NCBI GenBank assembly: GCA_948146395.1
Contig: OX411546.1
Span: 20,539,158-20,603,157 of the forward strand
Length of the DNA: 64,000 nucleotides
Origin: Fragum whitleyi
Taxonomy: Eukaryota; Mollusca; Bivalvia; Cardiida; Cardiidae
Direction: 5' to 3'
This document shows, in pieces, positions 10,612 to 22,200 of the stretch. The notes under the pieces are model-generated. The model saw only the letters and a list, made by a program, of their open reading frames with translations, did no database searches and was not told the origin of the DNA. Every line of letters starts with the position of its first letter. Within the stretch, counting starts at the first letter, position 1. The position numbers and the translations under genes were made by a program.

Positions 10612-13600
10612 TAGTTTTTTTGTCTCTTTAAAGAATGTATTTGTTTAGAAAGATTGTAACCTAGAATCTTTGAATAAACATGGCCTATGGTCTGTCTTAT
10701 ATAGACGCTCGGGTTGCGCAATTTAGCCCGAGGGACTCTAAAACACGTGTCCGTGGTTTGGCGCAAATATTCTTCCTTTCTAGATTTGATGTTTTCTTTT
10801 TTGTCAATTTTCACGTCATTCATAAAGAAAGTTGAAAATTATGTATGAAACATAGTAAGTGTTTAGGTTTTCAAACATTCGTAACTCAGTCTACAGCACT
10901 CTTGAAAGTTCTGACAAAGCTGTAGTTGCAACGTTTCTGTAAAGAAACCCAGAAATAGTTATATTTTAAGATGTTTATAGAAAGTTGGATGAAAACGGCG
11001 GTGGATGAGGGATTTCTATAAAAAGAGTACTAATGTACAATAAAGGGAGAGAAGATTCGTTTTCCTAGTATTACAAAGTTTTGTTTGAATTTCTGTGTAA
11101 AAATGAAACAACTAGGCTACAGCTGGGGGTTCGTTTGAATCCCTTGAACCCCTTTTTGCATCCGCCACTTGAACAAATTTACTTTCTTTACCGCTTTCCA
11201 TAACGTAATGAATTTGTATGACATGAAATAAATAAAAAAAGTTTGACTCAGATTAATCGGTTTACGGCGTCAAGTAGAATAAAACTTCGTAACTACAGCC
11301 GATCGAGATCTGTTGTATCCGTAGTCGCGCCGTTTTCAAGGGTAAAATCAGACGAAATGGTCATAAGTGTTGAATGTAATTGGGGAAAACGTAAGATGAA
11401 TAAGTAAAATTCATTAACCCTTTCCAATAAAGTAATTTTACCGAGTTTAAGATTACTCGGGTTAAACAACGTTTGGGGAAAAAGTGACTTGTAACGTTAA
11501 TTCGTTCACTTTCCAGAATTTCAGAATTTTCTACTTATTTTTCCTCACATTCATTTCATATTTTTGTTTTTGAAATGTAGTTTAAGTCGTCGTTGAGCAA
11601 CAGAACATCGCAAACCCATTTTAATCAGGCTATATTGCGATGTTTCGTTCGCCACCAACGCTTTAGATTTCAAGATTATTTTTTGTCGTCTGTTCGGGGT
11701 AAAAAACGAAGATTTACAAAAAAACGATCACATTATTTCATCTTTAACAAATAAAAAAATTGCGTATGTATCAATTTCTTTCCTACCCATTAAATTTCGA
11801 TTTTTTACCCTCTTATTATTCATTGGGAACTACATAGAGCAAAATAGAAAAATGGTTCGGAGTACATTTTCGTTTTGGGCGACTTCCATTTCCCGCTGAA
11901 GCAAACGCTGCGTTTCAGATATGCAGTAGGTCTAACTTATATTTGATTAAAAATTATCCCGGCCTTTTTTTTCAAATTTGAGGAAGAACTATTAATTTAG
12001 TATTGACAGCTTGTTCAAGACACGGAAGATCGATCTACTAAATGAACGCGGCTCAGAATTGAAAAATCATGTGGGCCTTAGGCATATTTATCACCGCTGA
12101 AATGTAATCTTAAATGAAATATTTTATCAAAAGCTTGATTTTATCTATGACTGATAAGGCATTAAAAGATTTGTGTCAAATGAAACTTCACACTTTATGC
12201 CTAATGAATGGGTAAAAGTTATGTCCAGATGAAAGCAATCAATCAGTGGCGTGTGCATCGTCACGGTCAAATCAATTAAAATTTGGCACGCGTTATAGAA
12301 GATTGTCTTTATGACACATGCAAGTGTCTGATTAGCGGTTACTTTTTTATGACATGGGCAATATCGATTAGCGCATCCGGTTACGGTCAGATGAAAGAGA
12401 GTCCGCGCCTGTGTAGTATGGATCATTGCGTTAGAAACAGCGAACTTTATGACACATGTTTGTGTTAATAGCGGCTAATATTTTTATGTCGCATAATGAA
12501 AATTCTTTGATAGGATTTTAACTAGAAAAGCTGTTAAGTCGGCAGATCGTGTGTTTGGCGACATTCGTTTATTATCTTGAATTAACCAATTTTCTAAATG
12601 TGCGGGGAATTTTTATGGAAGCAAATCGGATTTCAACAGTAGTGGTGTGCTTAAAATTTACAGATAACTAATAATTAATAATTGGATTAATAATTTTTAG
12701 ACAAAAAAGGGAAAGGGCCATAAAAACCTTTCCCAATGTTTGAAAATTCTGTGACAGGATGAATAACGGAAATGGGATAAAAAAAAAAAAAAACAATCGG
12801 CATTGAAACTCGAATCAGCTCAACATAGGTAAGATATACTATATTTCGTTTATGAGTGAACAAAAATACAGCTTAATTAATGTCGAATGCGCGATATATC
12901 AGTTGCTCAACAGCGATTTATTTGCATTTCTGGATGGTTATCTTTCGACGAGAAACATTCTTTTCACAGACAATGTCATGTGATGACAACTGCATAATCA
13001 AAATGTTGGATGATTTATCTAAATTTTGATACCTTTGTCAACAGGGAATAATGATTAGAATGTACAATCCAATAACTTGAATATTGGATATTTTACTATT
13101 TGTGTATGCAACTGGTAGATCTTTCTGCCTACTGCAATTCCCCGGATGTAAACATCACGTGACCCGTGACGTCATCCGTCAACTCATGTATTATCAGACT
13201 ACTCAAAATTAACTATATGCCATTCAACAATCATGAATTTTTCTTTGCAGAAATATTTTAGCATGTGGCACTTAAAAACACTTATTTACTTGGAATAAAC
13301 ATTCATTCGTTCATTCACTTACATTCTCATCCAATCATGTCATTATCTAGATTCAGGCCTGTGGAGCAAATCAGCTGCTCAAGCAGCTCTAGTTTATTGA
13401 GAGACAATGGCCCCTAACCCTAATCAGAGTATAGGTCAACAAGTTATACATGGTAACAAATATAACTAACGAAATGTGTGAAAAATTTTGATGAAAGTTC
13501 TAAATCTCATTTTGATATTTTTGAATGCCACGCCCATTTTCTGTAACTTCAGATTCGCCCAATGTAGTTTCGATCTATTCATTCAATGTAATTCTGGAGC

Positions 13601-14185
13601 TGTATCGAAAGCAAGTATAAAACGACTATAACTATATATCCAATCATAAAAGTAAATGATAAATAAATAAATTTGTAAATAAATAAGTAGAACTATTCCT
13701 ATATAAATTATCGATGAAAAGCTGACAGTTGAGGACGGGTACCAGACGCGGAAATACCCAGAAAAGTAGGTCGATTTCCTGGTATTCTAGATGCACAATT
13801 ATTCCTCAGGAATGCGATCTGAATCGGTAGCAAGGTGGAAGATTTCGCCTTACAAAATATGCTTACTGATAAGAAAATTATATAGTATCATTGCTGCATA
13901 AAACTGACAGAATGACAACCTTTCCATTGAATTTTATAATGCTTGAAAGGTAGGTTGGTCTACGCTTACGCTGTTCAGTGTTTTGTCTGGTTAGTTAGTG
14001 GCTCAATTTGAGGAAAGCCTAAAAGCTTTCACAGTCACTAGTGTCTTGTCGCCAATTGATGGTATTGAAATTATATCAGTTAGGCAACGAGGTCTCTGAT
14101 CAAAATGAGATCATTTTTTGTGTGTGTGGAGGGGGTAGGGGGTGGTTAAAGACTTGTGTTTTTTTATGCAATTTGAAAAAGCCAT
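10612..14185. other. Intergenic; no gene seen
   Basis: AT-rich sequence with a poly-A stretch near 12780. Short open frames show no domains or credible splice structure. I see no RNA gene. Confidence 0.4.
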
Positions 14186-14716
14186 TTGATTCAAAAAATT
14201 CTACCTGGATGCATAGGTATTTGGATTCAGGATTTTATAAGAAATCTCATAAAACGAAACTTTAAAATCAATTCAAAATCTGTTAAAGATCGTGCATATA
14301 AGGCATTAGTTAGGCCCAAATTGGAATACAGTTGCAGCATCTGGGACCCACACACTTTCTCACCAAAACACCAGTTGGAAATGATACAACGAAGGGCCGC
14401 ACGTTATACATGCAACAGATGCCATAATACTAGTTCAGTCAATGAAATGCTTACAGACCTCAACTAGACCACTCTAGAACTAAGACACACAAGGACAAGA
14501 ATAATATTTTTCTATAAAGTAATACACCATCTGGTAGCAATTTATCCAACAGACCTTCTTATTCCTTCTGACATCCGAACAAGACAATATACCAACCCAT
14601 ATTCCCTCAGACATATTCAAACCTGTAAAAACTTGTACAAATTTTCATTTTATCCCCGTACGATCATCCAATGGAATCTATTGCCTCTGGTTGCCGTACA
14701 GTGCATCACCCTTGAG
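14186..14716 (+). pseudogene. Decayed LINE: C-terminal part of a reverse transcriptase protein
   Basis: The translation contains KALVRPKLEYSCSIWDPHT and EMIQRRAARY, the conserved region after the RT palm in many metazoan non-LTR elements, where YKALVRP..LEY..WDPHT and RRAARY recur. A TAG at 14467 replaces what is normally a Trp codon. The same frame then continues through TTLELRHTRTRIIFFYKV, IPSDIRTR and FYPRTIIQWNLLP, all typical of the family's C-terminus. The upstream RT core is missing. The coding remnant is interrupted at 14717 by a MITE and resumes at about 15075. It is a relic, not an active element, and unrelated in orientation to the LINE at 50-55 kb. Confidence 0.8.
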
Positions 14717-15074
14717 GCAGGGTTGTGGAAATAACAAGTTTTTCCACTTGTCCTTGGACGAGTAAAAGCTCACTTCTTACTTGTCAAGGATCAAAATGAA
14801 CTTGTCCACAAAAAAGTTGGTAGATAAATTTTGAGAAAATATTGTTTTTAATGAAGAAAATGCTGTAACCAAGCATTTTCTTCATTAAAGACAATTCTTT
14901 CTTCCCTTTTATACAAACAAAAGAATGATTTTTCTCCTAGATATTTTTCATACCGTAGCATGATTTGCTCTGGTATATACTTGTCCATGGACAAGTGGCT
15001 TAGAAAAAGGTACTTGCCCGCAAGTAGAAAAGCCCGTGTCGGACAAGTCGGGCATGGGAATTCCACACCCCTGC
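14717..15074. mobile_element. 358 bp MITE inserted in the LINE remnant
   Basis: The termini GCAGGGTTGTGGAA and TTCCACACCCCTGC are 14 bp inverted repeats (13/14). They are flanked by a 5 bp direct repeat TTGAG (14712-14716 and 15075-15079). The interior repeats ACTTGTCC/GGACAAGT on both strands and holds a perfect 15 bp hairpin near 14850-14890 (AATGAAGAAAATGCT and its inverse). Removing the insert restores the LINE reading frame across the junction, which fixes the boundaries well. Confidence 0.85.
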
Positions 15075-15341
15075 TTGAGGGCTTCAAAGAGCAGATTTCC
15101 CCATCTGTTCTTCACCATTACTTAAATATCTAAAGCCAAACTAAGTTGTACATAGTTTTACCCCAAAACATAGTATGTAAAAAAAAAAAAAGAAAAAAAA
15201 CTGTCTGTATATATGTTTATCTTTTAGCTTTGGCTTCAAATTTGTAATCACGCATGCATGGCATAAGTAACATCTGTGCCCTGCACATAAACATCAGTAT
15301 TTTGATGGTGTGCTGACACTTAAAGAAGAAGAAGAAGAAGT
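15075..15341 (+). mobile_element. LINE remnant, C-terminus, 3' UTR and (AAG)n tail
   Basis: After the MITE the LINE reading resumes (LEGFKEQISPHLF, stop). It is followed by an A-rich 3' UTR and a short (GAA)n run at about 15323-15341 that looks like the element's 3' tail. Confidence 0.65.
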
Positions 15342-15668
15342 AACAATACATATTTATCACTATAATAAATAAACACAAGGTAGTGCATGTGCCATGTTCT
15401 AAGGGAACTGATGTTTTTACAAGCAATTTTGTGCTTGATTCTCATGAGTAAACAGGTCCTGTGACGGAAGCCAAATTGTAAAAACATCTGTTCTCTTTAA
15501 AGAAGGCTGCACTTCCTTGAGTATTACTTATTATAGACTAGTGAAATTGGTAAGTTGTTATTAAATCCCACATCCAAGTGCCTATGCCTGGATGATGAAG
15601 GAGGAATATGATGTGCATGCCGCGTTTGGTCCTCTGTCATGTTCTTGAATAAGTTGATCACATACCCT

Positions 15669-15735
15669 GCTCCCATTCGGAACATCACTCGTCCATTTCC
15701 GTAAACTGCAACAGACCTCGGATGTATGTAAGGCA
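15669..15735 (+). repeat. Short copy of the repeat found downstream of the 61-63 kb gene
   Basis: ATTCGGAACATC, then TTTCCGTAAACTG and ACCTCGGA, occur in the same order as at 62812-62860. Confidence 0.5.
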
Positions 15736-15834
15736 GATCGGTATGTAACAAAATCATGCATTTTGTTAGGCGGAAACAGTGTAAGAAAATTAGTGCTGTA
15801 GATTTATATCCTTTACAGTAAATAACAGCTTAAA

Positions 15835-15885
15835 AATTCTTAATTTTTGAGAATGACGAATCATTCTCAAAAATTAAGATTTTTT
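15835..15885. repeat. Hairpin palindrome
   Basis: TCTTAATTTTTGAGAATGA and TCATTCTCAAAAATTAAGA are perfect inverted arms separated by three bases. Confidence 0.7.
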
Positions 15886-16406
15886 CAGCCGATATTTAAG
15901 AAATTAAACATATTTATTATAAGGATACGATGGTTTCACGTCAGCGACTTAAACGAGTAGTGTTGGAGACGTCTAATATTTTCACAGTTTTGAGGGCTAA
16001 CGCCATTTAACTAACGTCATTGAGTTTTTCCAAGGGTTTCCTGTATTTTTTAAAAATAGTCTGTCTATGTACATCCGAGGATGATCGTGAGGTTGGCCAA
16101 GTGGTGTTCCGAATGACTCTGCTCCGGATCCCCAAAACATTATATTTACATGCTAGATATATTGCAATGGACATGAAACAAACAGAAAATCATTGGAGGG
16201 GACCTGTATGTCATAACTAGAGCTTGTTCAAGCTGAATTTATAACATTGTTAACTCTTGTCATGCTGAACAAAAATGTCGGCCAAATTACACCAAAATCA
16301 AAGTGCCGAAGGCTCTGAAACTGTGAAAGACGAAAAACGGTATGCTAACATTATCACTGAAAATGAGAAGGCTTAACACAATTCTTGTTGATAAAAAAAT
16401 AAACGT

Positions 16407-16458
16407 GGTGTAGACTAAGATCAAACTGCACTTATGTGCAGGCTGATCTTTGTCTATA
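16407..16458. repeat. Palindromic repeat, GACTAAGATCAG family
   Basis: TAGACTAAGATCAAACTGCA / TGCAGGCTGATCTTTGTCTA is an imperfect palindrome centred on a TTATG-containing loop. It is related to the copy at 928. Confidence 0.6.
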
Positions 16459-17039
16459 TCTCATGTCAAAACCTGACTATTCTGGGTTCAGCATGACAAG
16501 TGTTAAATTTGCCCTTCCACAGGACCGAGACAATGATTGAAACAAAATAGCCAAAAATAATGGGAGTTCAATAGTCCTGTCATATTATAAATAATTATTT
16601 TGACTGGTCATTAAATATAAACAGATACAGCCTGAGCAGTTTATCATTATAACTCTACATCTTATCTGCTGGATTTGGTAGAAAACTGGAAAAGCTTGGG
16701 TTGTAGGCCTGACTCTATACTCACTGTTCATTGTTGTCTACCATTCTTTGTAGTCCAGATTTCTGCCCTTTGAATGCTATTTTTGAACTGGATGCATCCA
16801 ATGAAATATGTAGCATTCAAAATTGAGACTGCCCTTCTCTGTTTCCATTAATTTTTGTACATTCTGATTGGCTGAAAAATTGGTTTTATTCTTCAATGAA
16901 ACTAATATTGACTATTCAGATATTATTTAGGTTTTGCACAAAATAGTCCCACAAGCTATGTCTTATTACAGAGAAATTCTTCCATTATTGCTTCATGATA
17001 TTAAATTATAAGATATGAAAAGAGTTTGTTTTTTTTAAT

Positions 17040-17145
17040 TTCATGGAGGTATGAAGCTAAAAACTTAATCACACTCAAGTATGAATCCCCATGTATTCAT
17101 AGAGTGTGATTATGTTTTTAGTTTCATTCCTCAATTAAATGAATA
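17040..17145. repeat. Foldback element (GTATGAA..AATCACACT family)
   Basis: AGGTATGAAGCTAAAAACTT..AATCACACT is followed by its inverse AGTGTGATTATGTTTTTAGT. Similar foldbacks lie at about 46925-47035 and 58855-58960. Confidence 0.6.
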
Positions 17146-17160
17146 AATACTCTCTTCATT

Positions 17161-17448
17161 GTAGCTGCCATCATAGCGCTGTTGGCAGGGTGTCAGACCA
17201 TCAATCTAGAGGTCCCTGGTTGGATCCCCGACGGTGGCACTCATCCTTTCCAACTATTTGTCTCTCACAAATGGGTTGATAATCGTTGACTTACATGTAT
17301 GCGAGACAGCAGCTTGAGGCTGTGAAAGGATGTTATTGTAGTACTGGTGTAAGAAATACTAAAAACCTTTTGTTAAGTGCTCCAGCCACTGCGATATCAC
17401 TGAAAAAATATTGAAAGTAGTGTAAAACCCCATTCAAAAAAACAAAAA
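17161..17448 (+). mobile_element. tRNA-derived SINE copy
   Basis: The 5' head is tRNA-like: a degenerate A box in 'catagcgctgttggcagggt', then AATCTAGAGGTC and a B box GGTTGGATCCC. The body is shared with copies at 34893, 37676, 48152 and 57480 (GGGTTGATAAT, GGAAAGGATGT, GTGCTCCAGCC). It ends 'taaaaccccattcaaaaaaac'. It lies about 400 bp upstream of the pseudokinase start codon. Confidence 0.8.
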
Positions 17449-17852
17449 ATCATTTCTTAATTGTAACTAAAGTGCTTAAAGCACTAAAAGCACTTATTAT
17501 GAGAGAGTGTTAAATTGCATTATATCGTTATTAACCTATTCAGGTTTAAAAAGGAAAATCAGGTGGTGTGGACTAAGATCAGACTGCACATATCGTGGGT
17601 TCGGTGCAAGTCTGATCTTTGCCTCCTGCCAGAACAGGTATATTCTGGGGTTCAGCATGAGAAAGGCTAAGCTAAAAAAAAAAACACTTCTATTTCAGAA
17701 TGATTTAGAATACACAGATCACCAACAACTGCAATAGGGCAAAACTGAACAGAAATCTCTCCAATATGCTAACATTTCATGGCAGTTAACAAATTTATTT
17801 CATTGCTTTAAAACCTCTTGAAATAAACTTCCCTGTCAAAGAAAACATCAGA

Positions 17853-19280
17853 ATGGCTTTCTGTTATGGGAGACAGGAGTCTGTCAACGAAGATGAACTT
17901 TTTGGTGAAGGGAGATCATCAAGTGGTGTACCTACAGCACAGGGGGCAGATGGAAATACAAGCGGAAACAACATACCATTATTTGAGGATCTGCTTCCAA
18001 ACTTTGGTCTCCTCGACGAAAACTTTAAAGCAAATTCTTCCGATCAAGAGAACCAGGAAGGTGAAAATAAGGATTTTGTGAAGGGGGAAGATAAATCAAA
18101 AGAGGAAATTAAATCACCAGCTAAATTAGTTTCTATAACTGGTATGAGTGATCAAAATGATAGTGCACCAAAAGACTTCATAAAGGTTTATAGAAATAAA
18201 GGGAGTGTATCTACAGTGGAATGTAAACGAGATCGTTTTCGAAATCGCTCGGATATAGAAGTGTTTTATGAAGACGACATGTATGAAGTTCTAGCACCAA
18301 GTGAGGTGCGCATTGTTCGTAAGAGTAATAGTCTTCCCGATGTGATATTGAGCTCGTCAAGTTCTCCGTCATTAAAGTGTCATTCAGACAACTCTAGTGC
18401 AAGTCCAGATGTTACATTGTCTTCACTTGGTAGTTTGTCAAGCAACCGAGATCTGGAAGAAAAGAAAAGACAGAAAGACTCCTTTGAAGGTAAAAGTTCC
18501 CTTAAAGACAAACAATCAGAGGTTTTCTCTCAAGGTAGTTACAATCAAAGATCTGGTGGTACAATCACAGAAGATGCAGATGAAGGTTTTACAGATGATT
18601 CAAGTGCAATACCTAAAGCTCTGGATGATGACATTGACAGAGGAGATGAAGCTGGTACTGATGTCAACCAAAGAAGACAATTATACAGCAAGTCCAGTGG
18701 CTATCAGACTGGATCTGAAAGTAGAGACAAATCCAAAGGAAGTTTGCAGTCCCAAATGTCGACGTCCAATATCAGTCAAGTTTCAAGTGAGCCGTGGACA
18801 TCAAATGAAATTCCTGATTTTAGCCAAATTAATCAAGAAACAACCTTTGGTAATCTCCCTCTCATGTCTGGGTTTAATGATCTAAGTTTTAATGATACAA
18901 TAAGTGAAGGCAAAGTAAGCACAGGCACAAAAATTGAAAGCGTTGGCAGCGCTCTATCATCACATTCCTCAGATAAATCAATATCACAAGATTCAGAGAA
19001 AGGGGAGAAAGATGGAACAGCCAAACATCCATCATTAACATTCAAACGTTTAAAAACTGAATCCTATTCAGAGACTGACAGTGTAGTTGTGCCGTTTGAG
19101 GGTAACGGTTTATGCGACAGTAGTGTGTGTATTGGACAGAGTACAATTGAACATATACGGAAGGAGGAGAGGGAAGAGCTTCAAAAACAGGTGGATAAAT
19201 GGAACAGAGGAAGTCTCAATCCGTCATCATTGATGGCAAGTAATGATCCGAGGTCATCGATATCTGACTTTCAGACTCTG
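17853..19280 (+). CDS. Pseudokinase gene exon 1: long disordered N-terminus
   Basis: Codes for 476 residues beginning MAFCYGRQES. The start is the first ATG after an in-frame TAA at 17787. A CAG directly before it (17849-17851) could also be an acceptor, so a non-coding upstream exon is possible. The exon ends phase 0 at a GTAAGA donor. The sequence is rich in Ser, Asp, Glu and Lys with runs such as SSSSSPS and no recognised domain. Many SxxE/SD sites could be CK2-type phosphorylation sites (inference). Opening NEDELFGEG and IPLFEDLLPNFGLLDE look like short amphipathic motifs. Confidence 0.9.
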
Positions 19281-22200
19281 GTAAGATAGACTTATTGATA
19301 TATATCGATTGCTCAGTGCAAAACAGTTGTAACTGCCTATATGGTTATAGGCAGTTACAGTTGTTACACACTGAGCCATTGATTTCTGTAACCACATTAA
19401 AAGGGGCCATCTGGGTTATATGTTTTTAAATAAATACTTGAAAAAGAGATTATTTCCAGGAGAGATCTACTAGAGGTCGTATTTAACAAATTCTAATACA
19501 GAACAGAACAAAAGTTTTATTAATCGACAAGTACAAACAAGTACATAGCCATACAAACATATACAAAATACAATTAAGTCACAGTTATTGATCTTACTCT
19601 GCAGAGTAAAGTAAAGTAAGAGGAGAGAGCAATGATACATGGTGTTATTAAAACAATATTTTTGAAAAATGACCACTTCAAATGATATATGACGCACATG
19701 AACTTTACAAATATAATAACAATTATTGATAATCGAGAAAACAGGAAAAAGATATAAAAAGGTCAGGTGTATAACCACGACAAGTGCGCATACCGTAAAT
19801 ATGTGCATTTGTAGTAATTTTACATCTAAGAAGGTAGATCCTACGGGTCCTCCCTAATAAGAACAGCTCCTCTCTTAGGATTTTATGTATATTTAAGCTC
19901 AATTTAAGAAGTAAATTGTAAGGAAGGCAGTGTTGGAAAGGAAGAAATTAGTTGAGACGAGCAATTTCTTCTTTTTCAACAATGCTTTCATTTAGGCAAT
20001 AAAAATGTTGGTTAGGTATAGGATAGGCAACCTTTTAATACACTGACAAAGGTGGCAATATATTGGTAATTTCTCTGTCTGTACATCCGTCCGAACTTTA
20101 CTATCTTGTAAACACATTTCCTCCTTCATTTATGGACCAATTTGGATGAAACTTTCACAAAATGTTCCTAGTCACCGAGCCTTTTGGCATATTTTCGCAT
20201 ATTGTCACGGTTCGTTGAATTTCAGCCATGTCATGGGAAAAGGAGCCTTCTTGTAAAAAAACTTGTGAACACAACTCTTTCATTTATGGACTGATTTGGA
20301 TGTAACTTTTACAAAATGTTCCTAGTCACCTGACCTTGGGCATATTGTTGGGCTTTGTTGAATTTCAGCCATGTCATGGAAAAGGGTGCTTATGTCAAAT
20401 TTCTAGTGAACGCAATTCCTCCTTCATTTATGAACCAATTAATTTTAATGAAACTTAAACGCAATGTTCCTTGGAAAATGTGGCCTTATGGTAAAACTGA
20501 AAAGGAAACAACTCTTTATTTAAGGATTGATTTAGTTGATACTTTCAAAGGTTATTCTTCATCCTATGAACAGGAGAATAATTCAGCCTTTCATTCTTAT
20601 GATGCACTTTCACAGTAAAGGGGGCTTTCATTTTAATGATAATCCTTTTGGTGGCGTATCTTGTGTCAATGGCTCTCTTGCTTCAAAACTCAACAGCTTG
20701 GGAATAATATGGCTATTAACTACAGGCCTTAAGGACCTGCAACATATGAGCTTCTACCAATACTCCCTTAAATCTACAGGCCTTGGGCTGAAGGACTGGT
20801 GTTAGTCACAATCCCTGATTATCAGGGCTTGTTTTAGTGTTTGATATTGAGGAGTCATTGACTCTCCATCTAAGAGGTCAAAGCTGATTTTAAATTGGTC
20901 AAAATGACCCTAAAAACAAATCATAAGTAGAATTCAGCATATTTAAGAGTCACTTTACATGTTTCTTGTAATGAAATGAAGTAATTAATTAATTTGTAAA
21001 ACTTAAGTAAATTAACTTAGTGAAAATCTTACGTGTAAAATCATGCATGTTTTGATCCTTAGTAATTTCTCTCAAGGGTGTCAAAATGACCCTATTGGGG
21101 GAAGGTTAAGGGTTCAAATAGAGATATTTTTAGATATTTTTTTTTTTTGGGGGGGGGGGGGGGAGGGGGTCAAAACCCTGGTTTACAGGTTAAACACAAG
21201 CACTGGATTTTACAGATGATAGATTATTGAGATGGTCAAAACTGAATAAATATGCAGACAATACTTTCAATATGTCAAAATTATTTTATTTCTTAACAGA
21301 GATACATTTGTAAAGGATTAAGATTTTAACAATCTTAAGAATTCAATTTGGGATATCCTATGCAACTTTGTTGAAATTCCTGAATAATACATTGCAATGA
21401 TTATTACTGGCATTATGGAAATTTTTGATTAGTTTTTATTTTTGGTAATTCTTGTGTTTCCCTGTATAACAGTGATATCAAAAAGCTTTAAAAGTTCACA
21501 TGTAATTGTAATTGTTTGTATCCATCATTTTGAGCTACTGCACATGTTGTAATTTGTTGTAATTTGTATAGAACAAGGACACACAGCGAGAATTGTTCGA
21601 AGACAAGTTGAAGAAGGGGGAAGATGTTCAAGAACTGTTTTCTTGTGGTTCAACACCATCACCCAGCCCAGGTTATATGTTGTTAGTTGGCAACCTAAAT
21701 GAATTAACCCTTATCAAGCTGAATTTTTTTTGTTTTTTTAAAAAGCCAAGTATTTGGCCATTTCAACCAGTCGGGGTTTGTGCTAGCGTCTTAAATTAGG
21801 GAGTCATTTACTCCCTGAACATGAAATTTTTGGGGTCAAAACTGAATTTAAAGTATCAAAACAACAGAAAGACTTTAAGAGCAAAGAATTTTGAAGGTAA
21901 TAAGTGTCAATTTAACTCTCATTGCAAAGATATGGTGAGAACCATAACTTTGTAAAATTCTAAATTGTCTATTAGATTCATCATTCAATTTTAGAAATTT
22001 CTCTCAGGGGGATCAAAATGATCCCCTTGGAGAAATTTTTTAATGGCCAAAATACAATTTTTTAATTTCTTTTTTGGGGGGGTCAAAACCCTGCAGTTTG
22101 GCTCTTTTTCGCAGAGTGTCGACTAAAATAAGTCTGTAGGTCTGTGCAGACTGATCTTAGTCTATACTGCTTGCCAAAACTAGTACCTTAATACGGAATT

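Noticed and set aside
10476..10823. 115-codon minus-strand frame
   Set aside because: Starts outside and ends inside the pogo-like element's repeated terminus; no transposase or other domain.
18397..18885. 162-codon alternative frame inside exon 1
   Set aside because: Overlaps the exon whose frame joins the rest of the gene; low-complexity shadow with no domain.
19470..19808. 112-codon hydrophobic minus-strand frame in intron 1
   Set aside because: Hydrophobic because of AT-rich sequence; no start context, splice structure or recognisable family.
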